A stretch of 64,000 nt of DNA. Origin: a virus. This document shows, piece after piece, positions 54,368-61,902 of this stretch. The stretch spans positions 38,378-102,377 of the IMG/VR virus record IMGVR_UViG_3300027708_001885; one strand, 5' to 3'. The position numbers were made by a program, and so were the translations under genes. The notes beneath the pieces are model-generated. The model was given only the letters and a program-made list of their open reading frames with translations, did not search any database and was not told the DNA's origin. Each line of letters starts with the position of its first letter. Position 1 is the first letter of the stretch.

Positions 54368-55036
54368 TTAGTGAAATTCTGGAAATAGAATTTCCTGTAC
54401 AAACTGTTGCATTTTGGGTTCAGGTACACCCATAGCAACCATGCTCTTAATTACATGCGGATTTTGCTTCTGATAGTGGCAATAACGGTTCTGTGCCATG
54501 TGATAATCTGCTAAATCTTGCTGATCTAGGCCTACATTCTTAAGATAAAAATCTAATGTAGTTAATGCTGTATCACATAACTGATCCACTTCGTGCATTT
54601 CTTGCACATTCCCAGCAGCAACCATTGCAGGGCTAAAGATCTGTTTTGCCCAGTCTGGCAGTGCTCTGGGCTTATTCCACTCTAATCCATTGACCTGTGC
54701 CTTAAACCATAGGTACATAAAACTAGTAGGATCGCCTGCATGGCTAAAGTCGTGGAAAGCACCAGTGATTTTGTTTGGTCCACATACAGCATCGAATCCG
54801 TAGATGGGACTAGGATCATTAAAGTGAGGAAATACTGTACAATGTAGAATGTAGATGTTGTAGGTTTCTCTAAAATCTACAATCTCAACATGTGCTCTGC
54901 GATATTGCTGGCTTGAGTAGATGGCATTATACCATCCGTAGTCGTCTGTAGGATCCTTCTCAGGATCACCTGTCTGTTTAAATTTTTCTTCGATATCAAC
55001 TGCTAACTTGCTGATCTTATCCCAAACTGCTGTCAT
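54368..55036 (-). CDS. Ferredoxin-dependent bilin reductase (PcyX/PebS type)
   Basis: 222 aa. FDAVCGPNKITGAFHDFSHA at 81-100 is the core of phage and algal bilin reductases, which reduce biliverdin with electrons from ferredoxin. The length and the neighbouring heme oxygenase match the marine viral PcyX type that makes phycoerythrobilin, but the exact product cannot be told from sequence. It overlaps the oxygenase gene by 20 nt. Confidence 0.87.
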   Translation of the reverse strand: MTAVWDKISKLAVDIEEKFKQTGDPEKDPTDDYGWYNAIYSSQQYRRAHVEIVDFRETYNIYILHCTVFPHFNDPSPIYGFDAVCGPNKITGAFHDFSHAGDPTSFMYLWFKAQVNGLEWNKPRALPDWAKQIFSPAMVAAGNVQEMHEVDQLCDTALTTLDFYLKNVGLDQQDLADYHMAQNRYCHYQKQNPHVIKSMVAMGVPEPKMQQFVQEILFPEFH

Positions 55037-55553
55037 AATCCCTCATCATGCGTATTGCCCAATCAAAGGCCACATTGGCTTCATCGCCCATGCTGTCGTC
55101 TAGTTTAGCACGAATGTTGGTCATCAGTGTGCGGGAGTCTGCAAACTCTAGATTACGGTGAGCACCTGGAACAATTTTCTTGATCATCTGTCCACCAAAC
55201 ATATCGCCCATGTGCCAGGTGTAGAGGTGTGCCATAATCTTACTAGGCTCTGTGGCAATAGAAATTAGGTATTTGTAGTAGTCGACTACAATAGGACGGA
55301 ATTGGTGTTTCTTACCATCAGTGTTCATTTCATTGTAATCCATGAACAGGTAAAATGTTCTGCGTAGGTCTGGCAAATCACCTAACAACTGATTAGCGCC
55401 GGCGGCGCCTTCGATGGCTCCGTAGAACAACCATTTCTGATATGTCCAATCTATCCATAAATCTTGAGGTAGCGTCTTGGCAAACACTGCCTTCATGAAT
55501 GGGGTAGATTCAGCTTCTGCATGTTTAGCAACAGTTAAATCTTTTAAACTCAT
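55017..55553 (-). CDS. ho1: Heme oxygenase
   Basis: Cleaves heme to biliverdin, CO and iron. 178 aa. VAKHAEAESTPFMKAVF holds the proximal heme His11, and YTWHMGDMFGGQMI at 111-124 the distal Gly-rich helix. The length is at the short end for HO. Together with the bilin reductase it makes a two-step heme-to-bilin pathway, as in ocean viruses. Iron or CO release could matter as much as the pigment. Confidence 0.9.
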   Translation of the reverse strand: MSLKDLTVAKHAEAESTPFMKAVFAKTLPQDLWIDWTYQKWLFYGAIEGAAGANQLLGDLPDLRRTFYLFMDYNEMNTDGKKHQFRPIVVDYYKYLISIATEPSKIMAHLYTWHMGDMFGGQMIKKIVPGAHRNLEFADSRTLMTNIRAKLDDSMGDEANVAFDWAIRMMRDYDSSLG

Positions 55554-55562
55554 AGTAGTTCC

Positions 55563-55868
55563 TTATTCGGGTTCTACTTTAATTATCAGTGGCCATCCAT
55601 GTGTTCTTGCAAGATTGGTTGCATCTAGAGATTTTTGTTCTGCTACTTCGTAACTAAAAATTCCAGCAGTTGCACTACCTTTATTGTGAATTGTCAATGT
55701 TAATTCTAGTGCGGCAGTTTCGGTATGCCTGAACACTGCAATCAACATAGAAATTACAAACTCCACTGGTGTAACGTCATCATTACATACAATGACTTTA
55801 AACTTACCCGGCTCTTTAAGAGAGTCTGTAGTTCTTGTTTTCTTTTCGATAATTGTATCTACTGCCAT
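55563..55868 (-). CDS. clpS: ClpS-like adaptor protein
   Basis: 101 aa. FKVIVCNDDVTPVEFVISMLIAVF is the substrate-binding N-D-D core of ClpS, followed by ELTLTIHNKGSATAGIFSYEVAEQKSLDATNLARTHGWPL. Host ClpS delivers N-degron substrates to ClpAP. A phage version may redirect the protease or protect phage proteins; that is inference. It is the first of three proteostasis genes with hsp20 and dnaK. Confidence 0.9.
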   Translation of the reverse strand: MAVDTIIEKKTRTTDSLKEPGKFKVIVCNDDVTPVEFVISMLIAVFRHTETAALELTLTIHNKGSATAGIFSYEVAEQKSLDATNLARTHGWPLIIKVEPE

Positions 55869-55892
55869 AATTTTAATTAAAAAGATTTATCA

Positions 55893-55914
55893 ATTGGGGG
55901 CTGGAGCCCCCAAT
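55893..55914 (-). terminator. Strong stem-loop between hsp20 and clpS
   Basis: ATTGGGGGC-TCCA-GCCCCCAAT (minus strand) is a perfect 9-bp stem, followed by TTGATAAATCTTTTT. It probably terminates or attenuates hsp20 transcription before clpS. Confidence 0.65.
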
Positions 55915-55917
55915 ACT

Positions 55918-56352
55918 TTACTCAGCTGTGATTTTCAACTGACGAGGCTTTAGAGACTCCGGAACTACCCGAGTAAGAGCGATGGTTAGAACACCGTTCT
56001 TGATCTTGCCTTCACCTACTTCCATGTGTTCAGCCAGTGTCCAACTACGAGTAAAATCTCGTGTTGCCAGCCCACGATGCAGGTATTGTGGTTCGTCAAC
56101 TTCACGCAGACGTTGCCCTCTGATTACCAGTTGATTCTGATCGATCTCAACTGCAACTTCCTCTGGTGCAAATCCTGTTACAGCAACTTCAATCTCATAA
56201 GAGTCTTCGCTGTGCTTTAGGATGTTGTATGGGGGATAGTTGTCTTTGATTTGATTTTGGAAACGACCTTCAAAGTCGTTAAACAATGTGTCAAATCCCA
56301 GTAGGGCTCTGTTTAGAGCGTTGGTGTCGAAACGTACGATTTGTTGATTCAT
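55918..56352 (-). CDS. Small heat-shock protein (Hsp20/IbpA-like)
   Basis: 144 aa. The alpha-crystallin domain runs from about NILKHSEDSYEIEVAVTGFAPEEVAVEI to NGVLTIALTRVVPESLKPRQLKI, with the A-x-x-x-n-G-v-L-T-I motif near 119-126. N-terminal FDTLFNDFEGRF resembles IbpA. It holds unfolded proteins for DnaK. Leader and promoter resemble those of dnaK, suggesting joint control. Confidence 0.92.
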   Translation of the reverse strand: MNQQIVRFDTNALNRALLGFDTLFNDFEGRFQNQIKDNYPPYNILKHSEDSYEIEVAVTGFAPEEVAVEIDQNQLVIRGQRLREVDEPQYLHRGLATRDFTRSWTLAEHMEVGEGKIKNGVLTIALTRVVPESLKPRQLKITAE

Positions 56353-56380
56353 AATTTTCTCCTTAATAAGTAAGAATCGG

Positions 56381-56405
56381 GTGGGACCCTTTATAGGTAT
56401 CCCAC
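56381..56405 (-). promoter_or_regulatory. Leader hairpin of hsp20
   Basis: GTGGGA and TCCCAC pair across 13 nt (with an inner ACC/GGT pairing) between the promoter and the AAGGAG ribosome site. It may affect mRNA stability. A role as an RNA thermometer is possible but not shown. Confidence 0.5.
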
Positions 56406-56413
56406 GTGTATTT

Positions 56414-56443
56414 ATTATACAGTCTCTTTAACGTCGGCGTCAA
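56414..56443 (-). promoter_or_regulatory. Sigma70-like promoter of hsp20 inside the dnaK tail
   Basis: TTGACG, 18 nt, TATAAT; the -35 is in the last codons of dnaK. No heat-shock sigma32 boxes are seen. Confidence 0.65.
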
Positions 56444-58295
56444 CGATATTATTATCCTTGTCGCTCTTGGCCTTTTCTTCAGCTTCGTGCTTTTTAGCAG
56501 TAATAGGATTCATAGCTTCGTAAAGTTTTGGAATACTATCCTGGATAATCTTTGCGTCATCGCCTTTGACAGCATCTTCAACTGCTTTTACAGCATCTTC
56601 CGCATTGGCTTTTTCTTCTTCCGTGACCTGATCACCGTACTTTTCTACATCGCCTTTAAAGGTGTGTAGAGTACTTTCGGCGCTATTACGAGCTTCAATC
56701 AATTCACGTTGCTTCTTATCTGCTTCTGCATTAGCTTCTGCATCCTGAACCATACGTTCAATTTCATCCTTGCTCAAACCGCTATCAGATTTAATAGTGA
56801 TCTTATTCTCTTTACCAGTTCCTTGATCCTTGGCACTGATCTTCATGATACCGTTGGCATCAACATCAAATGTAACTTCGATCTGTGGTGTTCCGCGTCG
56901 TGCTGGAGGAATACCGTCCAATTTAAATTCGCCAAGCGCCTTGTTGTATTGGAACAACTCACGCTCACCCTGTGCCACTTTGATATCAACAGCAGGTTGA
57001 TTGTCTTCCGCTGTGGAGAACACTTGACTTGCCTTGGTTGGGATAGTGGTGTTCTTTTGGATCAACTTGGTAAAGACACCGCCCATTGTTTCGATGCCTA
57101 AACTCAATGGAGTAACATCCAACAATAGAACGTCGGTGCGGCCACCACCTAGAACATCACCTTGGATAGCAGCACCTGCGGCAACTGCTTCGTCTGGATT
57201 AACGTCCTTACGTGGAGCCTTGCCAAACAACTGTTCAACAACTTCCTGTACCTTTGGCATACGAGTCATACCACCAACTAGAATAACTTCGTCAATGTCG
57301 CTGGCACTAACACCTGCGTCTGCCATAGCAGTCTTACATGGTCCGATACTGCGCTGGATCAATTCTTCAACTAGTTGTTCCAACTTACTGCGTGTAAGTT
57401 TAACGTTCATGTGCTTAGGACCACTTGCGTCTGCTGTGATGTAGGGCAAATTAACGTCTGTCTGTGCTGAACTTGACAGTTCAATCTTGGCCTTCTCAGC
57501 GGCTTCTTTTAGGCGCTGTAGAGCCAACATGTCTTTCTTAAGATCAACGCCATTGTCTTTCTTAAATTCATCAACTAAGAAATCCATAATGCGTTGGTCA
57601 AAGTCTTCACCACCTAAGAATGTATCACCATTTGTAGATAGCACTTCGATTTGTTTGTCGTCATCGACATTGGCAATCTCGATGATAGAAACGTCAAATG
57701 TTCCACCACCTAAGTCATAGACTGCAATCTTACGATCACGCTTGTCTTGTTTATCAACACCATAGGCCAATGCGGCTGCTGTTGGTTCGTTGATGATACG
57801 CAGAACTTCTAGACCTGCAATCTTACCTGCGTCTTTGGTTGCTTGGCGTTGACTGTCGTTAAAGTATGCAGGCACAGTGATAACAGCCTGTGTCACTTCT
57901 GTGCCCAAATAGTCTTCCGCAGTCTTTTTCATCTTACGTAGAACTTCAGCTGAGATCTGTGGAGGTGCTAGTCGATCGTTATTTGCTTCTACCCATGCAT
58001 CGCCGTTGTCGGCTTGGACAATTTTGTAAGGCATTAGGTCAATGTCCTTCTGAACAGCCTGTTCAGTAAATTTACGGCCGATCAAACGCTTGGCTGCGTA
58101 AATTGTGTTCTTTGGGTTTGTGACTGCTTGACGTTTTGCACTGGCTCCAACGAGAATTTCGTCATTAGCATAAGCTACAATACTTGGTGTAGTGCGAGCA
58201 CCTTCTGCGTTTTCAATGATTTTTGTGACGCCGTTTTCAATAACTGCCACGCAGGAATTTGTAGTTCCGAGATCTATTCCGATTACTTTGCTCAT
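56415..58295 (-). CDS. dnaK: Hsp70 chaperone DnaK, full length
   Basis: 626 aa, essentially the length of bacterial Dna[15 protein letters not shown] at the start, the phosphate-2 motif [14 protein letters not shown] near 195, [14 protein letters not shown] near 340 and the linker [19 protein letters not shown] are all intact, followed by a substrate domain and a helical lid ending [13 protein letters not shown]. The usual EEVKDK tail is modified. No GrpE or DnaJ is in the window, so host partners are presumably used. AAGGAGA precedes the ATG. Confidence 0.96.
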   Translation of the reverse strand: MSKVIGIDLGTTNSCVAVIENGVTKIIENAEGARTTPSIVAYANDEILVGASAKRQAVTNPKNTIYAAKRLIGRKFTEQAVQKDIDLMPYKIVQADNGDAWVEANNDRLAPPQISAEVLRKMKKTAEDYLGTEVTQAVITVPAYFNDSQRQATKDAGKIAGLEVLRIINEPTAAALAYGVDKQDKRDRKIAVYDLGGGTFDVSIIEIANVDDDKQIEVLSTNGDTFLGGEDFDQRIMDFLVDEFKKDNGVDLKKDMLALQRLKEAAEKAKIELSSSAQTDVNLPYITADASGPKHMNVKLTRSKLEQLVEELIQRSIGPCKTAMADAGVSASDIDEVILVGGMTRMPKVQEVVEQLFGKAPRKDVNPDEAVAAGAAIQGDVLGGGRTDVLLLDVTPLSLGIETMGGVFTKLIQKNTTIPTKASQVFSTAEDNQPAVDIKVAQGERELFQYNKALGEFKLDGIPPARRGTPQIEVTFDVDANGIMKISAKDQGTGKENKITIKSDSGLSKDEIERMVQDAEANAEADKKQRELIEARNSAESTLHTFKGDVEKYGDQVTEEEKANAEDAVKAVEDAVKGDDAKIIQDSIPKLYEAMNPITAKKHEAEEKAKSDKDNNIVDADVKETV

Positions 58296-58318
58296 TAATT
58301 TCTCCTTAGTAAGTGAGC

Positions 58319-58331
58319 GGGCATTGTGCCC
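58319..58331 (-). promoter_or_regulatory. Leader hairpin of dnaK
   Basis: GGGCA-CAA-TGCCC in the 5' leader, shortly before ACTTACTAAGGAGA. The hsp20 leader has the same order: hairpin, CTTACT, AAGGAGA. Confidence 0.5.
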
Positions 58332-58366
58332 ATATAAAAGCCATAAGGTCTTTTACAGATTTATTT

Positions 58367-58395
58367 ATTATAGTAGCATACTATATAAATGTCAA
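58367..58395 (-). promoter_or_regulatory. Consensus sigma70 promoter of dnaK
   Basis: TTGACA, 17 nt, TATAAT, within the tail of the upstream gene. A vegetative rather than heat-shock promoter, giving a leader of about 65 nt. Confidence 0.85.
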
Positions 58396-58673
58396 GTGAG
58401 TGTATCATCTATATGATCCGATGCCCGAGGAACCCGATCGATGAACTGTTCTTTATATGATTGTCTAGCCTTTTCTGCATCGTAAGTAGATTCAACGTTA
58501 GATATTGCTTTAAAAATAGGGTGCATTAATTTGTCCATCATTCTACGGGACATTTGTTCCAGTGTTTTTTCAACATCTTTGCCCTGGGCAATTTCCTGCA
58601 TGGCCCAGCCGTGCTCGTACATGCGAACACGCTCGCACCAAGATTCGTAGCTTTCACCCTCATTTATTTTCAC
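58392..58673 (-). CDS. Small protein resembling the HemA (glutamyl-tRNA reductase) dimerisation domain
   Basis: 93 aa. WAMQEIAQGKDVEKTLEQMSRRMMDKLMHPIFKAIS resembles the C-terminal helical dimerisation domain of glutamyl-tRNA reductase (L-x-x-G-x-D-x-E-x-x-L-x-x-L-x-x-R-L-x-N-K-L-x-H). The N-terminal YESWCERVRMYEHGW is a phage pattern. If the likeness is real it could interfere with or stabilise host HemA and change heme flux, which would fit the heme oxygenase nearby; this is inference. Confidence 0.55.
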   Translation of the reverse strand: MKINEGESYESWCERVRMYEHGWAMQEIAQGKDVEKTLEQMSRRMMDKLMHPIFKAISNVESTYDAEKARQSYKEQFIDRVPRASDHIDDTLT

Positions 58674-58918
58674 TGCAATAGTTTCCCAACATGCTCTACA
58701 GTAAGTTCATTGTCAGGAACAATCTGGGCATTCCACATTATGGCCATGACCAGTGCATCTTTGTTGCTTTTAAAGACAAAATCCATATAAATATCGCCAA
58801 TGCGGCATACATATCTAGCTCCGGGTAATCCGAAATATTCGATAGCCCATCCACATGCTTCATTCCAGTCAGCGATAGTATCACCTATGTTCCAAGGTAT
58901 TCTTACAGTAGAACTCAT
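58670..58918 (-). CDS. Hypothetical protein, 82 aa
   Basis: An alpha/beta protein (SSTVRIPWNIGDTIADWNEACGWAIEYFG...) with a short hydrophobic core around ALVMAIMWNAQIV. It overlaps both neighbours by 1-4 nt. No family is recognised; the compact form is typical of accessory phage genes. Confidence 0.7.
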   Translation of the reverse strand: MSSTVRIPWNIGDTIADWNEACGWAIEYFGLPGARYVCRIGDIYMDFVFKSNKDALVMAIMWNAQIVPDNELTVEHVGKLLQ

Positions 58919-59031
58919 TATGCCTCCACGATTCTATACTGTGAGTTGGGATAGCGTTCTCGCAACCATTCCAACATACCTTCCTCGCAGGGAAGTCGAA
59001 TAGAATCAAACTTGTTAGTAATATATCTCAT
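58918..59031 (-). CDS. Small hypothetical protein, 37 aa
   Basis: MRYITNKFDSIRLPCEEGMLEWLRERYPNSQYRIVEA: TAA overlaps the ATG of the next gene (TAATG), a good sign of translation. GGATAA lies upstream. No function is recognised. Confidence 0.6.
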   Translation of the reverse strand: MRYITNKFDSIRLPCEEGMLEWLRERYPNSQYRIVEA

Positions 59032-59038
59032 TTTATCC

Positions 59039-59434
59039 TTAATATAACATCGGTTCAGTTGTGGGTTCATCTTTTAGAATCATTACCACTTCTTCCTTGC
59101 TGGGGTAGATCAAACCGCAGTCTTCCAAAATGATCCTGCGCTGTTCTGGCGTGATATCACACCAAGCCTTGACCTTTAGATAACTGCCCTGTGCTTCTTC
59201 GGGCACAGTATCTGCTATCCAATTTACCAGGGCCTTGTATGCTTCGATATGATTATTAGGATGACTACGCTGTATTGCCCGTGCAAAATCATTGGCCAGA
59301 ACAGCTTCAAAACAGCCGCCGGGTCTGAATCCCCACACTAGATAGTTGTAGAAAGGGTCAGCAAACTCCCGGGGCACATCCCAACGTTCAAATGTTTGCA
59401 TCAGTTTATTCTTACTGTATTTTGTTAGATTCAT
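59039..59434 (-). CDS. Hypothetical phage protein, 131 aa
   Basis: Mainly helical with WDVPREFADPFYNYLVWGFRPGGCFEAVLANDFARAIQRSHP, a pattern found in conserved T4-like phage genes. ITPEQRRIILEDCGL is a further helix. It overlaps the following gene by 4 nt. Confidence 0.75.
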   Translation of the reverse strand: MNLTKYSKNKLMQTFERWDVPREFADPFYNYLVWGFRPGGCFEAVLANDFARAIQRSHPNNHIEAYKALVNWIADTVPEEAQGSYLKVKAWCDITPEQRRIILEDCGLIYPSKEEVVMILKDEPTTEPMLY

Positions 59435-59682
59435 TCTTCAACTCCGAAATGTTCTTTAATCTGAGCCAATATACCACGTTCGGTATCATTCATATCTGGG
59501 CCAGGTTCTGACACTAAAGACATACATTCCTGCACAATCAACTCGGCGAACTTTTCATCTACTCTGTATTGTAGTGTGCGGTCGTGTCTGATATTCTCCC
59601 AAAAGAATTCCTTCTTGGTCATATTCTGTTCAGCAACAAAATTAAAAGCCTGTTCAGCAAGTTGGTTAATTCGTTCGTTCAT
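59431..59682 (-). CDS. Paralogous small protein, copy 1 (83 aa)
   Basis: MNERINQLAEQAFNF ... KFAELIVQECMSLV ... IKEHFGVEE. The head, the FAELIV-x-EC segment and the tail are shared with the next gene upstream, showing tandem duplication. The type is common in large phages; function unknown. Confidence 0.75.
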   Translation of the reverse strand: MNERINQLAEQAFNFVAEQNMTKKEFFWENIRHDRTLQYRVDEKFAELIVQECMSLVSEPGPDMNDTERGILAQIKEHFGVEE

Positions 59683-59933
59683 TCTTCAACTCCGAAATGT
59701 TCTCTAATCATTTGAGCAATCTCTGGCGGTGTCAGCGGATGCTTATCACCTAATGCGGGATTCCTATAACCGCCATTTATAATAACCTTACTACATTCTC
59801 TCACAATCAACTCGGCGAACTCGGCCAACTTATCTCGTTCTGTTCGAACACCTGGACCATTTTGACCTTCAACTAAATTATTAGGAAGGTTGAATCCAGC
59901 CTGTTCAGCGAGTTCTTTAATTCGTTCGTTCAT
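59679..59933 (-). CDS. Paralogous small protein, copy 2 (84 aa)
   Basis: The start at MNERIKELAEQ is taken because it overlaps the phosphoesterase stop and aligns with copy 1. FAELIVRECSKVI and MIREHFGVEE match copy 1, whereas the middle has diverged and gained NGGYRNPALGD. Function unknown. Confidence 0.75.
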   Translation of the reverse strand: MNERIKELAEQAGFNLPNNLVEGQNGPGVRTERDKLAEFAELIVRECSKVIINGGYRNPALGDKHPLTPPEIAQMIREHFGVEE

Positions 59934-59934
59934 A

Positions 59935-60747
59935 TCATACCTCAAAGTAAAAGCCAGGAATAAATTGATCACCTTCCCATGGGAGATATCCACGAGGGTT
60001 AGAGATCACACGAGTCTCACCAATCTTATAATCAACTGGGTCATGCATGTGGCCATGACAAAACACTTTGATGTTTTCATTGTCAAGGATAAATTCACTC
60101 ATGTCACTGGCGTAAGCACCATTAGTAGTAGTCTCATGTTTATACTTTTCATTTATACTCATGTAGCTAGGAGCATGGTGTGTAATGACTACAAAAGGTT
60201 TATCTCTGTTCATTTCTAGTACAATCTTAAAATACTGTTTGGTCTTGCGATGTACAGCCACCGTATGTTCTGGGGTCAGTTTATGATAGAGATTCTTAGC
60301 AGGATAGAAGTTTTGGATGGCCTTGTAGTCATTCATAAAACTTTTCATAGAATGAACAGTGATAGGATCACCCTTGTTCATGTCAGTCCATAATGTAGCA
60401 CCCATGAACATGATACCCTCATACTCTACCACTTGATCTTCCAGAATGGTCACATTAGGGGGCATCATGCCTTCCAGCAATGCTCTGGTCTTATCCAAAC
60501 GACCTCTGTAGTGCTCGTGGTTGCCCAGCACGTAGAACACTTTCTTATACTTTGGAACCTCAAACTCAAAGAAGTCGTGGCAGGGAAATGCTCCGGGCTC
60601 ACGATCCAACAGTTTAGTGCTATGGAATTCTTTGCTCAACTCTTTGGCTTCGCAGATATCTCCAGCCAAAATCAATACATCACCACCTGGCATCTCCAGG
60701 TAGCCACTAACGTCTAAATGTAAATCACTAACCAAATGTACTATCAT
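59935..60747 (-). CDS. Calcineurin-like metallophosphoesterase
   Basis: The start at MIVHLVSDLHLD follows from its overlap with the upstream stop (TGATG). 270 aa with DLHLD, LILAGDI, VLGNHEHY, VVITHHAP and VFCHGHMHDP in order, a complete two-metal phosphoesterase. Likely acts on nucleotides or phosphodiesters. It differs from the smaller enzyme at 8 kb in length and spacing. Confidence 0.88.
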   Translation of the reverse strand: MIVHLVSDLHLDVSGYLEMPGGDVLILAGDICEAKELSKEFHSTKLLDREPGAFPCHDFFEFEVPKYKKVFYVLGNHEHYRGRLDKTRALLEGMMPPNVTILEDQVVEYEGIMFMGATLWTDMNKGDPITVHSMKSFMNDYKAIQNFYPAKNLYHKLTPEHTVAVHRKTKQYFKIVLEMNRDKPFVVITHHAPSYMSINEKYKHETTTNGAYASDMSEFILDNENIKVFCHGHMHDPVDYKIGETRVISNPRGYLPWEGDQFIPGFYFEV

Positions 60748-61013
60748 CAAATGCCCCATTTAAGTAAAAACCACTGAGCTTCTTTGTCAGTGGCTAGGTA
60801 AATTCTCATTGTGAATTTGTCATTGACCCAACACCACGAAATATTAGGATCTTTAATTTTTTCAATAAACTCAAGATCGTCGCTGGCACCCCATTGTTCC
60901 CAACACCATTTACGGATATCACAGAACTTTTGGGTTGTTGTGTAATTAAAATTTGCATAGTATTTAAACACACCATGCCCATTCATCCTACCATCGACTT
61001 TTTTAAGTTTCAT
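60747..61013 (-). CDS. Hypothetical protein, 88 aa
   Basis: A small aromatic-rich protein (FKYYANFNYTTTQKFCDIRKWCWEQWG...). Its stop overlaps the start of the phosphoesterase and its start overlaps the next gene. No family is recognised, but the coupling supports expression. Confidence 0.65.
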   Translation of the reverse strand: MKLKKVDGRMNGHGVFKYYANFNYTTTQKFCDIRKWCWEQWGASDDLEFIEKIKDPNISWCWVNDKFTMRIYLATDKEAQWFLLKWGI

Positions 61014-61360
61014 GTTATCTTAATTTGTTTTGTATTTGCTCGATCACTGTAGATCTTATGACCACGTTCTCGGATCAGGTCGGCGGTAGCCTGTGGGCAT
61101 TCTTCCCACTGCTCTCGCCAAAACTCCTCATTCATACCTTCCGCACAATCCACAGCATAGATTTCATAATGCCGCTGAGTATTATACCTAGCCCGCAATA
61201 CCATAGCCCGAACAATACTATCCAACGGATTTCTTTCTCTAGGCTTATCTTTTAAAAGATTGATAAGCTGATTTTTGTCATGATGTTCATATTGGGTAAT
61301 AGGTACGATGGCTTCAATACCAGTTTGGTCCCAACTAAAGATGTAGGCGTTTGTAGTCAT
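61010..61360 (-). CDS. Hypothetical phage protein, 116 aa
   Basis: The start at MTTNAYIFSWDQTGIEAI is chosen because a TATAAT box ends 6 nt upstream and a longer frame would cover the promoter. Conserved pattern YIFSWDQTGIEAIVPI...WREQWEECPQ is known from many phages. Predicted leaderless mRNA. First gene of the minus-strand operon below it. Confidence 0.78.
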   Translation of the reverse strand: MTTNAYIFSWDQTGIEAIVPITQYEHHDKNQLINLLKDKPRERNPLDSIVRAMVLRARYNTQRHYEIYAVDCAEGMNEEFWREQWEECPQATADLIRERGHKIYSDRANTKQIKIT

Positions 61361-61366
61361 AATACT

Positions 61367-61395
61367 ATTATACAGTAAAACCAAGATAAAGTCAA
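61367..61395 (-). promoter_or_regulatory. Sigma70-like promoter giving a leaderless transcript
   Basis: TTGACT, 17 nt, TATAAT, then AGTATT and the ATG. Same spacing as the promoter at 2.85 kb. Confidence 0.72.
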
Positions 61396-61434
61396 GACTG
61401 ATTTTACCAAGTTAAATAGTAAAAAGGATATATT

Positions 61435-61854
61435 ATGGACAGAATTAAACGTGCTATTTGGTTTACATTGGGTATGATTTGTTTGGGCATTGCCTATATT
61501 GGAGTAGTCACACCTGGAATTCCGTGGTCAACTCCCACAGTTGGTGCTGCCTACTGCTTTGCCAAAAGTAATAAAAAGTGGCACGATTGGATTATGAACC
61601 ATAAACTGTTTGGGCCCTTTCTCCGCAACTGGAGTGAGAAACGTGTGTTTCCTACATATGGTAAGTGGGCCATGGTCATTACTATGGATGTCAGCTTGAT
61701 CATACTTTGGTTCACTACCTACAACTGGAAGTTGGTAGCCGGCGTTGGCCTAGGAATGGCACTCTGTGCTGTTTGGGCATTACGTTACCCTAGCAGTCCA
61801 GAAGAGTACGATCAAAGAAAAGCCGATGGCAAACGCATCGGCTGGTTTAAATAA
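61435..61854 (+). CDS. YbaN/DUF454-like inner-membrane protein
   Basis: 139 aa with three or four hydrophobic helices (TLGMICLGIAYIGVVTPGIPW, MVITMDVSLIILWFTTY, VAGVGLGMALCAVWAL). AYCFAKSNKKWHDWIMNHKLFGPFLRNWSE is the conserved DUF454 motif. Cellular members are uncharacterised. A short tail follows and the gene ends at a hairpin facing the opposite operon. Confidence 0.82.
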   Translation: MDRIKRAIWFTLGMICLGIAYIGVVTPGIPWSTPTVGAAYCFAKSNKKWHDWIMNHKLFGPFLRNWSEKRVFPTYGKWAMVITMDVSLIILWFTTYNWKLVAGVGLGMALCAVWALRYPSSPEEYDQRKADGKRIGWFK

Positions 61855-61856
61855 AA

Positions 61857-61874
61857 TAGGACCCGAAGGTCCTA
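61857..61874 (-). terminator. Rho-independent terminator of the GT4/RimK operon
   Basis: Minus strand TAGGACC-TTCG-GGTCCTA with a stable UUCG tetraloop, followed by TTTTATTT. It also lies right behind the plus-strand gene and may serve both directions. Confidence 0.75.
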
Positions 61875-61902
61875 CTACTGGTTACGAGAATCCAGCGACA
61901 CT

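Noticed and set aside
56415-58295. Several long plus-strand frames inside dnaK
   Set aside because: They are complementary-strand shadows of a highly conserved gene, with Ser/Cys-rich composition and no ribosome sites.
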